From a bacterium (GTDB lineage Bacteria; Cyanobacteriota; Vampirovibrionia; Gastranaerophilales; Gastranaerophilaceae), in the NCBI GenBank assembly GCA_017626055.1, contig JAGAJM010000021.1, positions 1-57,900 of the forward strand: a DNA stretch of 57,900 bases, read 5' to 3'. Of this stretch, positions 43,237 through 52,469 are shown one piece after another (within the stretch, counting starts at the first letter, position 1; each line of letters begins with the position of its first letter). The position numbers and the translations under genes were made by a program. A model generated the notes under the pieces. That model was not told the origin of the DNA and made no database searches. It saw only the letters and a program-made list of their open reading frames with translations.

Positions 43237-43256
43237 TTGAAATTATTCAGCCTTTC

Positions 43257-43691
43257 TTATTCAATAATATCAACTCTGCGTTTGTGTCTGCCACCTTCAA
43301 AACCTGTTTTTAGCCAAATATCAGTAATATCTAAAGCTAAGTGTTCCCCAATAACACGTTCACCTAGGCATAAAATATTAGCGTTATTATGAGCTCGAGA
43401 AACACGAGCAGAATATGTATCACAGCATAATGCAGCTCGAATACCATGTACTTTATTTGCTGCAATAGACATACCTATCCCAGTACCGCAAACTAAAATA
43501 CCTCTATCTACTTTGCCAGTTCTAACAAGTTCTGCAACTTTTCTTGCGATATCAGGGTAGTCACAAGATTCAGGGGTGTATGTTCCAACGTCAGTAAATT
43601 CAATATCTCTAACTTTTAAATAGTCAATAATACTTTCTTTGTAACGAAAACCACCATGATCTGAACCGATTGCAACTTTTAAATGATCCAT
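43257..43691 (-). CDS. rpiB: ribose-5-phosphate isomerase B
   Basis: Interconverts ribose-5-phosphate and ribulose-5-phosphate (pentose phosphate pathway). VAIGSDHGGFRYKESI at the start, LVCGTGIGMSIAANKVHGIRA with the catalytic cysteine near residue 69, and SRAHNNANILCLGERVIG are typical. At 144 residues it is normal length. AGGAG precedes the ATG. Upstream (43732-43749) is GTAAATATATTTTACAAT, a near copy of the sequence at 7050-7067. Confidence 0.96.
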   Translation of the reverse strand: MDHLKVAIGSDHGGFRYKESIIDYLKVRDIEFTDVGTYTPESCDYPDIARKVAELVRTGKVDRGILVCGTGIGMSIAANKVHGIRAALCCDTYSARVSRAHNNANILCLGERVIGEHLALDITDIWLKTGFEGGRHKRRVDIIE

Positions 43692-43794
43692 AAATAAACT
43701 CCTTTTACATACTATAAAACAAAATTTAGTCGTAAATATATTTTACAATTTTTGGTCAGAAATGTAAATACAGTTATCATAAAAAGATACAAAA

Positions 43795-43816
43795 AAGAGG
43801 CTTCAAAAAGCCTCTT
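43795..43816 (-). terminator. terminator of the flagellar gene cluster
   Basis: AAGAGGCTT/AAGCCTCTT (43795-43803 with 43808-43816) with six T on the minus strand, after the FlgG-like gene. Confidence 0.85.
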
Positions 43817-43846
43817 AATAATAAAATGGAGTTTAATATATAAATT

Positions 43847-44686
43847 CTAAGAACTACTTACCATCTGCATTGCTTGTTGTAATAATTCCTTATTTGAAGA
43901 AATCAATTTATTTACAACTTCCATTTGTAATTTTGCCATTTGGTAGTATGAAATATTACCCTTAAAATCTGAGTTAGAAAGTTCTAACAACCCAGAACGA
44001 ATTTCGCCACAACCTAACAAAGGTTTACCAGAGGCTTCTGTTTCAAGGAATTGCCCATCTTTATATTCATAAAGACCCGCTGCATTATGGAAGTTTCTTG
44101 TAGTAATTCTATATAGCGGAACAACTTTCTTACCATTTTCAGCCTTACCAACAATAGTACCATCTTTTTTAATTTCATATTCATCATATTTTCCTAGATA
44201 TTTACCATTGTTTGGGTCAATCCACATTTTAATATTAGTTGTAGGAATATCCAAAGCTCCACCTTTTAATGCTGTTTCTTGATATAAATCAGCGCTAATA
44301 GGTTTTGTACCTTGCATAATTTCACCTTTATCGTTCAAAATATAACCTTGAACAGTATTACCATTTGTGGCACGATAAACGCCTTCTCCATCAAAAGTAA
44401 ATTCACCAAGTCTTGTATAAACACTACGACCATCGGCAGTTTTTGTTAAGAAAAAGCCTTTACCTTCCAAGAATACGTTATCATTAGAAGTCCCAGGAGT
44501 AGATTTACCTTGGCTCATTTTTTTACTGTAATCGTCATTGATTGCTCCATTTAAGAATGTTTTAAAGTTTACTTGTTTTTCTTTAAAACCAGGAGTATAA
44601 ACGTTTGTCATGTTATCCGCAATAACATCCATCCAGTTTATGGTTGCGTATTGAGTATTTATCGCTGTTACAAATGCATCATTCAT
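43847..44686 (-). CDS. flagellar basal-body rod/hook protein, FlgG/FlgF-like
   Basis: Axial flagellar protein exported by the flagellar type III system. The N-terminal helix ends in DNMTNVYTPGFKEKQV, matching the N-x-x-T-x-G-F-K signature of rod and hook proteins. LEGKGFFLTKTADGRSVYTRLGEF is the usual central strand motif. The C-terminal ELSNSDFKGNISYYQMAKLQ and heptad-rich end complete the D0 domain. At 279 residues it fits FlgG or FlgF better than the longer FlgE. Third gene after fliJ and fliK, preceded by AGGAG. Confidence 0.85.
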   Translation of the reverse strand: MNDAFVTAINTQYATINWMDVIADNMTNVYTPGFKEKQVNFKTFLNGAINDDYSKKMSQGKSTPGTSNDNVFLEGKGFFLTKTADGRSVYTRLGEFTFDGEGVYRATNGNTVQGYILNDKGEIMQGTKPISADLYQETALKGGALDIPTTNIKMWIDPNNGKYLGKYDEYEIKKDGTIVGKAENGKKVVPLYRITTRNFHNAAGLYEYKDGQFLETEASGKPLLGCGEIRSGLLELSNSDFKGNISYYQMAKLQMEVVNKLISSNKELLQQAMQMVSSS

Positions 44687-44698
44687 AATAACAACTCC

Positions 44699-45574
44699 TT
44701 ATTGTTTATTTCTTCTGTTTTCTTTTTGTTGTTTGCTACCTCTGTTAGAGTATGACAAATCAGAATAAGGCAAGTCATTTTCTCTAAAAGTAGCTTTTAA
44801 TGATTCAATATTGTTTCTCAAATATTGCTCAACTGCTTTATCACCAGGGATAAAGTTTGCTGCCAATGCTCCATCTTTACCTACTCTAAGAATTACTGAA
44901 ATATTTTGATCAAAATCAATTCTTAAAGGCTGATTATTTTCCTTAGCAGTCATCAAGGCATTTAACAAAGTTTGAGAAATCTGCGCACTTTGTTTAACTT
45001 GAGAAACATCTGCTCCAGAATTCAATAAATTTTGAGCTTGCGCTATAACATTTTGCGCAGAAACATCATTTTGCTGAGTTAAATTCACAAAAAATTCTGC
45101 ATCAGCTTGGGTCATTGAAATATTAGATGGAGAAAAATCAAGCGTAATTATACCACTTAATTTCTGAGTTTCCGCTAACTGAGAAATAGGATTTACTTGA
45201 TTTGTTTTTACCATTTGCTGAATATCGTTAGACAATTGGTTATTCATATCCATCATCGATAAAGCTGCATATTTTGTTAACTCTGGATTATTTTCAGTTG
45301 ATTTGTTTTGTTGTGACAAATCTTGATTATTTGCGCCAGATTGTTCATTATTTTCATTTTTCTCTGCAACTTCATTCACTTTATTATCAGAAGTATTTTC
45401 GGATTTTTTAGTTTCTTCAGTTTTCTCAGATGAAGTTACTTTATCCATTTCCTCTTTAAATGAAGAATCTGTTGACTTTTTTGAAACATCTGAACTTACA
45501 GCACTAGAAACCTGAGATGAAGAATTTGTACTGCTTACGGATGTTGATGATGAAGTTGTTGCATTAATACTCAT
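44699..45574 (-). CDS. fliK: flagellar hook-length control protein FliK-like
   Basis: Ruler and export-switch protein for hook length. The first 100 residues are Ser/Thr/Asn/Glu-rich and disordered. The C-terminal part (PLRIDFDQNISVILRVGKDG, then FIPGDKAVEQYLRNNIESLK) matches the FliK C-terminal substrate-switch domain pattern (L.P..LG.v.v.i....g.....f......r..l......L...L...Gl). At 291 residues it is shorter than enterobacterial FliK (about 400). It lies 1 base after fliJ and 12 bases before the rod gene. Confidence 0.78.
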   Translation of the reverse strand: MSINATTSSSTSVSSTNSSSQVSSAVSSDVSKKSTDSSFKEEMDKVTSSEKTEETKKSENTSDNKVNEVAEKNENNEQSGANNQDLSQQNKSTENNPELTKYAALSMMDMNNQLSNDIQQMVKTNQVNPISQLAETQKLSGIITLDFSPSNISMTQADAEFFVNLTQQNDVSAQNVIAQAQNLLNSGADVSQVKQSAQISQTLLNALMTAKENNQPLRIDFDQNISVILRVGKDGALAANFIPGDKAVEQYLRNNIESLKATFRENDLPYSDLSYSNRGSKQQKENRRNKQ

Positions 45575-45575
45575 T

Positions 45576-46064
45576 TTAAATACCTTCTAATTCACTTAAT
45601 TGTTTTAATATTTCCTTTTCTTCTTCTTCGGCTTTTTCAAGATTTGCTTTATAAAACCTTGTTACACCAAGTTCAGAAAATTGTTTAAGTTCTGCGGCTT
45701 TTTCTTCTGCCAAATAAGCCTCTTTATTTTTTTCTTTGTGTTTTTCAAGAACCTTAACCGCTTGCTCGCATTTTTCTAATTTTTCAATTTCTATATCGAG
45801 TTTTGCTTGTAGTTCTTGGCGCCTAAACTCTAGATGTTCAGCTTTTGCCCATAAATGTCTTAGAAAATTATCATAAGATTCATACATCATTGGGTCAGCG
45901 TTTCTCATACCAGCTTTAGTATCCAAAATATCTTGATCGTTCTTCTTAATATCTTGTTCAGCTTGATAGACTGCCTGTTGAGCCTTTTGAACTTTCATTC
46001 TCTGCTCTTCTTTTTGATTTATTCTAAAATCTAGTACCTTCTGCAATCTATACCTGAATGGCAT
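45576..46064 (-). CDS. fliJ: flagellar export chaperone FliJ-like
   Basis: Coiled-coil stalk protein of the flagellar export ATPase. The start MPFRYRLQKVLDFRINQKEE is the standard FliJ opening, followed by a continuous antiparallel coiled coil of Gln/Lys/Glu-rich heptads. At 162 residues it is near the usual 145-150. First gene in the cluster fliJ-fliK-flgG-like; fliI is not next to it in this window. Confidence 0.85.
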   Translation of the reverse strand: MPFRYRLQKVLDFRINQKEEQRMKVQKAQQAVYQAEQDIKKNDQDILDTKAGMRNADPMMYESYDNFLRHLWAKAEHLEFRRQELQAKLDIEIEKLEKCEQAVKVLEKHKEKNKEAYLAEEKAAELKQFSELGVTRFYKANLEKAEEEEKEILKQLSELEGI

Positions 46065-46165
46065 GTTAACACTCTTTCTTAAGATTATTATGTCTTATTA
46101 TCAAAGAGCACGAAACATCTAAACGTATGATATTGTTATAATGACTATTCAAAAAAAGTCAAAAA

Positions 46166-46196
46166 AATATGCCGTCCGTAATCCGAACGACATATT
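46166..46196 (-). terminator. rpsA terminator
   Basis: 13-bp stem with G-U pairs (46166-46178 with 46184-46196) and seven T following on the minus strand. Confidence 0.85.
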
Positions 46197-46213
46197 TTAT
46201 CTAAAATTATAAA

Positions 46214-47302
46214 TTATTCTTCCACTGGAGCTTCTTCAGCGGGAACTGCTGCTTGCTCGTGAACAGATAATGCTATTCTCTTATCTGCTGGATTGAATTT
46301 TAAAATATAAGTACTAATCTTATCACCAACTTTAATCATTGTTTTTGATTCATTTTGGTAATCAGCAACTTCATTGTGTGGTAATAAAGCCTCTACTCCA
46401 GGGAACACTTCAATAAATGCACCAAAGTGTTTTAAACGAGTAACCACACCATCAACCTTATCGCCTTCTTTAATTTTGTCTGCTGCTTCAATCCATGGAT
46501 CAGGCTCTAAGTTTTTTAAGCTCAACGAAACTCTTTGCTTGTCGTGATCAACTGCAATAACTTCGACATCGATTTTATCACCTACTTTTAAAATATCAGT
46601 TGGGTGATCAATCCATCTCCAAGACAATTGAGATAGTGGAAGCAAACCATCTAAACCACCAAGATCAACAAAAGCTCCGAAATCTGTAATTCTTACAACT
46701 TCACCTTTTACAACTTGACCTGGCTCAATTTGAGAGAATATATTTTTTCTAGCTTCTTCTGCAGTATCTTCAAATACTTTCTTATTAGAAAGAATAAAGT
46801 TATTTTGTTGAACATCCAAAGTTAAAATCTTAAGCTCTAACTTAGAACCAACTTCAACCTCAGTTTCTCTAGCTCTAAGTTGAGATGATGGAATAAAGCC
46901 TCTAACACCAGAAACTTCAACAAGAATACCACCTTTAACAACATTAACAACAGTACCCAAGATAGTTTCGTCAGCAGCTTTTGCTTTTTCAAGTTCTTTC
47001 CAAGCATAAGCAAAATCAACTTTTTTCTTAGAAAGTAAGAATTTACCTTCATCATCCTCTTCTTTTATAATCAAGAATTCTCCTTCTTGACCTTTTTCAA
47101 ACTTATCTTCGATATTTTCGCCTTTATCAACGGCCTCATAAGCTGGGATAACTGCAGTAGTTTTTGCACCAATATCAACTAAAACACCTTGACTGTCAAA
47201 ACCACATACAATACCTTTAACTAAATCACCCTTTTGAAACTTATAATCATACTTTTCAAGTAAAGCTTCAAAATCTAGTTCTGCTTCCTTTTTTGTTACC
47301 AT
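46214..47302 (-). CDS. rpsA: ribosomal protein S1 with four S1 domains
   Basis: Binds mRNA on the 30S subunit. Four OB-fold S1 repeats can be read, each with the G-x-V-x-x-(F/V)-x-x-x-G-x-(F/L)-V-x-(I/L) pattern: GIVCGFDSQGVLVDIG, GTVVNVVKGGILVEVSG, GEVVRITDFGAFVDLGG and GVVTRLKHFGAFIEVFPG. Start ATG 47300-47302 lies behind TGGAG; a TTG at 47320 is the start of a longer reading. 362 residues is in the range for four-repeat S1 forms (E. coli has six). Ends with an acidic tail. Own terminator. Confidence 0.93.
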   Translation of the reverse strand: MVTKKEAELDFEALLEKYDYKFQKGDLVKGIVCGFDSQGVLVDIGAKTTAVIPAYEAVDKGENIEDKFEKGQEGEFLIIKEEDDEGKFLLSKKKVDFAYAWKELEKAKAADETILGTVVNVVKGGILVEVSGVRGFIPSSQLRARETEVEVGSKLELKILTLDVQQNNFILSNKKVFEDTAEEARKNIFSQIEPGQVVKGEVVRITDFGAFVDLGGLDGLLPLSQLSWRWIDHPTDILKVGDKIDVEVIAVDHDKQRVSLSLKNLEPDPWIEAADKIKEGDKVDGVVTRLKHFGAFIEVFPGVEALLPHNEVADYQNESKTMIKVGDKISTYILKFNPADKRIALSVHEQAAVPAEEAPVEE

Positions 47303-47412
47303 AATTAACTCCATTGTCAAAAATAGACACTACCATTATTATACGACTACAATAGTATCAAAATAATGCAAATATGTAAAGGTTTGTAACAATTACTTAA
47401 TAATTAACAAAA

Positions 47413-47438
47413 AAGAGGCCCGCACTTGCGAGCCTCTT
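47413..47438 (-). terminator. valS terminator
   Basis: AAGAGGC-(CGCA/TGCG)-GCCTCTT stem with one mismatch, followed by six T on the minus strand. Confidence 0.88.
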
Positions 47439-47452
47439 CTGAATGTTTTATC

Positions 47453-50101
47453 CTACGATTTCAAAGATGAAATCAAGTCATTGATTGCTTTTTCTTGAAC
47501 AAGAATTTCATCAATTCTAGCCTTTGTTTGGTTAATTAATTCAACTGGAGCATTTGCTACAAATTTTGGATTATTAACTCTACCTTCTAACGATTTTCTT
47601 TCACCTTCAAGTTTAGCCAATTTCTTTTCTTGACGTGCAATTTCAGCATTAAAATCAATCAAGTTTTCAAGTGGAATCGCAATTTTTGACGCTGAAACAA
47701 CCGCAGTTGCGCATTTATCTGGAACTGGGGCAGAAGCTGGAGCATAAGAAATATTTTCAACTTTAGCCATTCTCTTAATATAACTTTCGATAGCTTCAAA
47801 TACTGGCTTTTCATCATCAACTGCGTGAATTTTAATATCAAAATTAATACTCATTGCAATATTAAAACTTTGGCGAACATTACGTAAAGATTTAATTGTT
47901 TCAAACACCAATTCCATTTCACGTGCTTCTGTCGGATAAGATAAAGCATCTTGGTAAACTGGATAATCAGCTAACATGATAGCTTTAAATTCAGATTCTT
48001 TTGGAATTAGTTGCCATACTCGTTCAGTGATATGAGGCATAATTGGATGTAATAATCTCAATGACATATCAAGAACATAACGTAATACACGTTGAGTATT
48101 TAATTTGATAGACTCATCTTGAAGTTGAACTTTTGCAATTTCAACATACCAGTCACAATAAGAATTCCAGAAGAAATCATAAAGAACGTGTGCAGTTTCA
48201 CCAATTCTATAATTTTCAATATTTGTATTAACTTCTTTTGCAACGTTATTTAATTTATCCAAAATCCACTTGTCAGCAAGAGTTAATTTTGAGAAATCAA
48301 TATCATTATTATCAACGCCATCAAGATTCATCAATACAAATCTTGAAGCGTTCCAAATTTTATTAGCGAAGTTTCTACCATATTCAAAACGTTCGTCACT
48401 GATTTTGATGTCTTGACCACCATAAGTACAAAGGGAAGTCATTGTAAATCTTAAAGCATCGCAACCATATTTATCAATAATAACAACAGGGTCAATTGTG
48501 TTACCTTTAGATTTTGACATTTTTTGACCTTTTTCATCACGGATTAGACCATGAATATAAACAGTACCAAATGGAGCTTTTCCTGTAAATTCAAGACCCA
48601 TTGTAATCATTCTTGCAACCCAGAAGAAAATAATATCAAACCCAGTTACAAGAGTTGTAGTTGGATAGAATTTTTTATAATCTTCTGTTTCAGCATTAGG
48701 AAATCCCATTGTACTAAATGGCCACAAACCAGAAGAGAACCAAGTATCAAGACAGTCAGTATCTTGAATATAATTTTCTGGATCTGGATTTTCTTTAGCA
48801 ACAACCATTTCACCAGTTACTTTATGGTAATAAGCTGGGATTTGGTGACCCCACCAAATTTGTCGAGAAATACACCAATCACGGATATTTTCCATCCAAC
48901 CTAGGTAGTTTTTCTCCCAACGTTCTGGAATAAACTTTATTCTACCATCTTTTACTGCTGCAATAGCTTCTTTAGCTAAAGGTTCCATTTTAACGAACCA
49001 TTGTTCAGAAAGTAACGGCTCAATTGTTGTATTACATCTTTGACATTTACCAACATTATGCTCGTGATCTTTCACTCTTAATAAGGAATGATTGTCTTCA
49101 AGCATTTTGATAATTTGCTTACGTGCTTCATATCTATCTAAACCATGAAGATTTGATGGAACCTCTCCACAAGCCTTCATTTTGCCTTCACCATCGATAA
49201 CCCAAATAGGCTTAAAGTTGTGACGTTTACCAACTTCAAAATCGTTAGGGTCATGTGCTGGAGTAATTTTTACTGCACCTGTACCAAAAGATTTGTCAAC
49301 GTATTCATCTGCAATAATTGGAATTTCACGACCAGTTAGAGGAATTACAACAGTCTTTCCAATAAGTTCGGAATATTTATAATCAGTTGGATTTACTGCA
49401 ATAGCAACATCACCAAAAATTGTTTCTGGTCGAGTTGTTGCAACAATAATCGCTCCAGATTCACCTTTTAATGGGTAAGAAATTTCCCATAGATGTCCTT
49501 GTTCTGTTTCATACTCAGTTTCAACATCTGAAATAGCAGATTGACAACGAGGACACCAGTTTACAATATAAGCACCCTTATAGATTAAACCTTTTTCATA
49601 AAGTTTAACAAAAACTTCTTTTACCGCTTGAGAACAACCTTCATCGAAAGTAAATCTTTCACGAGAACGATCAAAAGATGCACCTAAGCGTTTCATTTGA
49701 TCCAAAATTGCACCTTTGTGTTGATTAGTCCATTCCCATGTTCTTTCTAAGAATTTTTCACGACCTAAATCATGACGTGTAAGACCTTCTTTTGCAATTT
49801 GTCTTTCAACTACGGCTTGAGTTGCCAGACCAGCGTGATCAGTACCAGGAATCCAAAGAGCTTCATAGCCACTCATTCTGTGGTAACGCACCAAAATATC
49901 TTGTAATGTTTCATCTAAAGCATGCCCCATATGTAACACACCTGTAACGTTAGGTGGAGGAATTACCATTGAATATGGTTTTTTAGGACTTCTAGCATCC
50001 GCTTTGAAACATTCGTTTTCTTCCCAGAATTTGTAAATACTTTCTTCTGTTTCTCCCGCATTATAAACGGTAGGTAAATCTTCAATCTTAATAGTCGGCA
50101 T
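47453..50101 (-). CDS. valS: valyl-tRNA synthetase
   Basis: Class I synthetase with editing. Start ATG 50099-50101 (MPTIKIEDLPTVYN) has AGGAAA 7 bases before; the frame can be read to 50179 without another ribosome site. HIGH motif as HMGH in PPNVTGVLHMGHALDET, zinc-like WCPRCQSAISDVETEYE, editing domain, KMSKSKGN near residue 527, anticodon domain and a C-terminal tRNA-binding coiled coil (residues about 815-882). 882 residues is the typical length. Confidence 0.97.
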   Translation of the reverse strand: MPTIKIEDLPTVYNAGETEESIYKFWEENECFKADARSPKKPYSMVIPPPNVTGVLHMGHALDETLQDILVRYHRMSGYEALWIPGTDHAGLATQAVVERQIAKEGLTRHDLGREKFLERTWEWTNQHKGAILDQMKRLGASFDRSRERFTFDEGCSQAVKEVFVKLYEKGLIYKGAYIVNWCPRCQSAISDVETEYETEQGHLWEISYPLKGESGAIIVATTRPETIFGDVAIAVNPTDYKYSELIGKTVVIPLTGREIPIIADEYVDKSFGTGAVKITPAHDPNDFEVGKRHNFKPIWVIDGEGKMKACGEVPSNLHGLDRYEARKQIIKMLEDNHSLLRVKDHEHNVGKCQRCNTTIEPLLSEQWFVKMEPLAKEAIAAVKDGRIKFIPERWEKNYLGWMENIRDWCISRQIWWGHQIPAYYHKVTGEMVVAKENPDPENYIQDTDCLDTWFSSGLWPFSTMGFPNAETEDYKKFYPTTTLVTGFDIIFFWVARMITMGLEFTGKAPFGTVYIHGLIRDEKGQKMSKSKGNTIDPVVIIDKYGCDALRFTMTSLCTYGGQDIKISDERFEYGRNFANKIWNASRFVLMNLDGVDNNDIDFSKLTLADKWILDKLNNVAKEVNTNIENYRIGETAHVLYDFFWNSYCDWYVEIAKVQLQDESIKLNTQRVLRYVLDMSLRLLHPIMPHITERVWQLIPKESEFKAIMLADYPVYQDALSYPTEAREMELVFETIKSLRNVRQSFNIAMSINFDIKIHAVDDEKPVFEAIESYIKRMAKVENISYAPASAPVPDKCATAVVSASKIAIPLENLIDFNAEIARQEKKLAKLEGERKSLEGRVNNPKFVANAPVELINQTKARIDEILVQEKAINDLISSLKS

Positions 50102-50192
50102 TAATATTTTCCTCATATTTATAAATAATCTATAACCACAGAATACCACAAAAAACTTGAAAAATCCGATATGTAACAAAACTTGTAAATTG

Positions 50193-50221
50193 TTGAAATG
50201 ACAATAATAATATGTTATAAT
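50193..50221 (+). promoter_or_regulatory. strong promoter of the first S74 pilin-like gene
   Basis: TTGAAA (50193-50198), 17-base spacer, TATAAT (50216-50221) with an extended TG. Closest match to the bacterial consensus in the window. Confidence 0.75.
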
Positions 50222-50260
50222 GAAAGAATAAGATATATTTTATGTTGATGGAGTTAGAGT

Positions 50261-52282
50261 ATGAAATTAAGAGATAAAAAACAGGCATATACGTTAGCTG
50301 AAATTATGCTTGTTATTCTTGTTTTATCAATAATATTTGCGGCATTTGCGCCAATATTCACAAAAAGAAAAATTACCCAATATACTGGTAAATATAACGT
50401 ATGGTCATATCTAGATAGGATTAACTTTGATGCTTTTTATGATCCAGGTGATCCTAGTTTTACTGGGCAGTTATTCTTTGGTGTAACTCCAGGGGATGCA
50501 AGATCTGTAAAATCAGAACTAGCTCCATTATCAAAAATCGTAGTTAGGGCTGGGGAAGTTACATCAAGCAAAACTCTTCAACGTCATATCCAATTCAGAT
50601 ATGGTAGAACTGAATCTGATAAAGATGGTACATATGCTGGTTCATGGCTTGTTACAAGAAGAAATATGCTACTTGGGGGTACATATAGCGCACTAGCAAT
50701 CGACGAAGCAACAGGTGCAAAAGATAACGTAGCAATCGGCTATGACTCTTTAAATAAACTTACTACTGGTAAAGATAACGTAGCTATTGGTTATAGAGCA
50801 TTGAGCACAATTTCTGGCACTGGTAAAAACGTTGCAGTTGGTTATCTTGCGGGTAGCGAAAATAGTGGTGAGAAAAACGTTTTCATCGGTTATAACGCTG
50901 GTAAAAAGTCTAAAGCAAATACAACTGTTGCAGTAGGTTATCAAGCGGGCTATGGTGCATCAACCCATAACCAAAACATCTTTATCGGTGCTTATGCTGG
51001 TGGTGGTTTAGCTTCAGAAACCTCAAATACAGGTGAAGGTAACACTGCTATTGGTTATGGCGCACTAAGTAAATTAACAACAGGTACAAGAAACATTGCA
51101 ATTGGTTATAATGCATTGCAGAAATTAACAACTGGGGCACATAACATTGCAATTGGTTATAATGCTTGTAGCGAATTAACAACAGAATCAAACAAAACTT
51201 GTATTGGTTATAACTCTGGACCTAAAAAGAAAAATGATAATTCTAAAAGACAATCTGGCGGTTATAATGCTGAAAATAATGGTTCCGCTTTCTTATTGTG
51301 GAATAACAATGGTACTGGCGATGCAAAAGGAGATTCAATTGAAAGGGTTTATATTGGTGGTTCCCCAAGAAACTATGCTGGGGATGCTATTTTAGAGCTT
51401 CATAACCCTGAACCATCTAACGAATATATGTCAACTACAAACGATTCAAACTTTGGAAGTAACGCAACAACTGTTATCAACGGAAACCTTATAGTTAGAG
51501 GTCGTCCATATTTTACAGTTGGGAAAAAATTAACACACTTCCACAACAGTTTTACACTAGATGCAGCCTACGTAAAACCATATGGTTATAAGGATGGAAC
51601 ATATAACTCTACTCCTTATGTACAATGCGTAGGAACAGACGTAATGGCAGGGTTAAGTTACGAATGGGATATAAAATGTCCACAGTTCAAAACCAAAAAT
51701 GCATCAGTTCCAGTTACACCTCCTCCACCTCCACCACCAACTCCACCTACACCACCTTTTGATGATGGTTGTCAAGATTTGTGCCAAGAATGTAAACATT
51801 TACAATCTGAAGCTCAATCAAATCCTCATGATATGTGGTTAGCTAAAGATGCCAATGATGTATGTAACTATTACAATGTAACATGTTCAGAACCTTGCGT
51901 GTATTCTGACAGAAGACTTAAAAATATCGGAGAACGCTTTAATGGTGGATTAAAAGACTTGAAAGCGTTGAATGTCTATAATTTTACATTCAAAAATGAC
52001 AAAAACAAACTACCTCAAGTTGGGGTTATTGCTCAAGAACTTAGAAAAGTATTCCCAAATGCAGTATTCCAAGATAATAATGGCTATTTAAAAATCAGAT
52101 GGGATGAAATGTTCTATGCAACAATCAACGCAATCAAAGAATTAGATAAGAAAATTGTTGCACTAGCAAAAAGAACAATTAAAGTTGAAACTCAAATCAC
52201 ACAACTTGAAAAAGAAAATGTAGAGTTAAAATCTCAAGTTGAAAGTTTAACAGCAAGAGTAAATAAACTTAAAGCACAATAA
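50261..52282 (+). CDS. prepilin-anchored surface protein with YadA-head-like repeats and peptidase S74 domain
   Basis: Residues 1-35 are a type IV prepilin-like signal: QAYTLAEIMLVILVLSIIF, with the conserved Glu at position 5 after the expected cut (Ala at -1, not Gly). Residues about 156-314 hold 9-10 head repeats of the form N-(V/I)-(A/F)-(I/V)-G-Y, as in trimeric YadA-type adhesins. A proline run (about 485-500) and a Cys-rich stretch lead to an S74 intramolecular chaperone domain (549-673): catalytic-type SDRRLKNIG, LPQVGVIAQELRKVFP, IRWDEMFYATINAIKEL, ending in a coiled coil. S74 domains drive trimer folding and cut themselves off. 673 residues. Ligand or role unknown. Confidence 0.85.
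   Translation: MKLRDKKQAYTLAEIMLVILVLSIIFAAFAPIFTKRKITQYTGKYNVWSYLDRINFDAFYDPGDPSFTGQLFFGVTPGDARSVKSELAPLSKIVVRAGEVTSSKTLQRHIQFRYGRTESDKDGTYAGSWLVTRRNMLLGGTYSALAIDEATGAKDNVAIGYDSLNKLTTGKDNVAIGYRALSTISGTGKNVAVGYLAGSENSGEKNVFIGYNAGKKSKANTTVAVGYQAGYGASTHNQNIFIGAYAGGGLASETSNTGEGNTAIGYGALSKLTTGTRNIAIGYNALQKLTTGAHNIAIGYNACSELTTESNKTCIGYNSGPKKKNDNSKRQSGGYNAENNGSAFLLWNNNGTGDAKGDSIERVYIGGSPRNYAGDAILELHNPEPSNEYMSTTNDSNFGSNATTVINGNLIVRGRPYFTVGKKLTHFHNSFTLDAAYVKPYGYKDGTYNSTPYVQCVGTDVMAGLSYEWDIKCPQFKTKNASVPVTPPPPPPPTPPTPPFDDGCQDLCQECKHLQSEAQSNPHDMWLAKDANDVCNYYNVTCSEPCVYSDRRLKNIGERFNGGLKDLKALNVYNFTFKNDKNKLPQVGVIAQELRKVFPNAVFQDNNGYLKIRWDEMFYATINAIKELDKKIVALAKRTIKVETQITQLEKENVELKSQVESLTARVNKLKAQ
50726..51205 (+). 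repeat. tandem head-repeat coding region
   Basis: Units of about 14-23 codons ending in GCNATNGGTTATAA-type sequence (A-I-G-Y-N). The DNA of successive units is similar but not identical, e.g. two units at 51090-51175 share GCAATTGGTTATAATGC. Could recombine in frame and change repeat number. Confidence 0.6.
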
Positions 52283-52306
52283 ATTTAGGGTATTTTACAA
52301 AACTAG

Positions 52307-52334
52307 AGGACATCTTATGGATGTCCTTTTTTTA
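52307..52334 (+). terminator. terminator of the first S74 pilin-like gene
   Basis: AGGACATC/GATGTCCT (52307-52314 with 52320-52327), TTATG loop, then seven T. Confidence 0.9.
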
Positions 52335-52366
52335 TTAACTTTTATTATGAAATTTTGAGCTAATAT

Positions 52367-52395
52367 TTGCTAAAAAAAATCCTTTGAACTAAACT
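52367..52395 (+). promoter_or_regulatory. metK promoter
   Basis: TTGCTA (52367-52372), 17-base spacer, TAAACT (52390-52395). Start predicted near 52402, just before the foldable leader. Confidence 0.45.
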
Positions 52396-52401
52396 ATTAA
52401 C

Positions 52402-52469
52402 TAATGGCGTGCCGGGTTGGAATTAAAAGACTTACCGGCGGTGAAAATAAATTAAGGAGAAAAAAAGAA
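52402..52469 (+). promoter_or_regulatory. compact pseudoknot-capable metK leader (riboswitch candidate)
   Basis: Stem GCCGG (52411-52415) with CCGGC (52435-52439) closes a 19-base loop. CTTA at the loop's 3' end (52431-52434) can pair with TAAG (52453-52456), which is part of the AAGGAG ribosome site (52454-52459). The linker between is A-rich (52440-52452). This is an H-type pseudoknot layout like SAM-II and preQ1 riboswitches. The sequence does not match a class I can recall. Confidence 0.45.

Noticed and set aside
50726..51205. CRISPR-like repeats
   Set aside because: Units are imperfect, have no constant-length spacers and code in frame for a head-repeat protein.
52404..52469. 22-residue N-terminal extension of MetK
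   Set aside because: No ribosome site, not MetK-like, and it coincides with a foldable leader; AAGGAG precedes the ATG at 52470.
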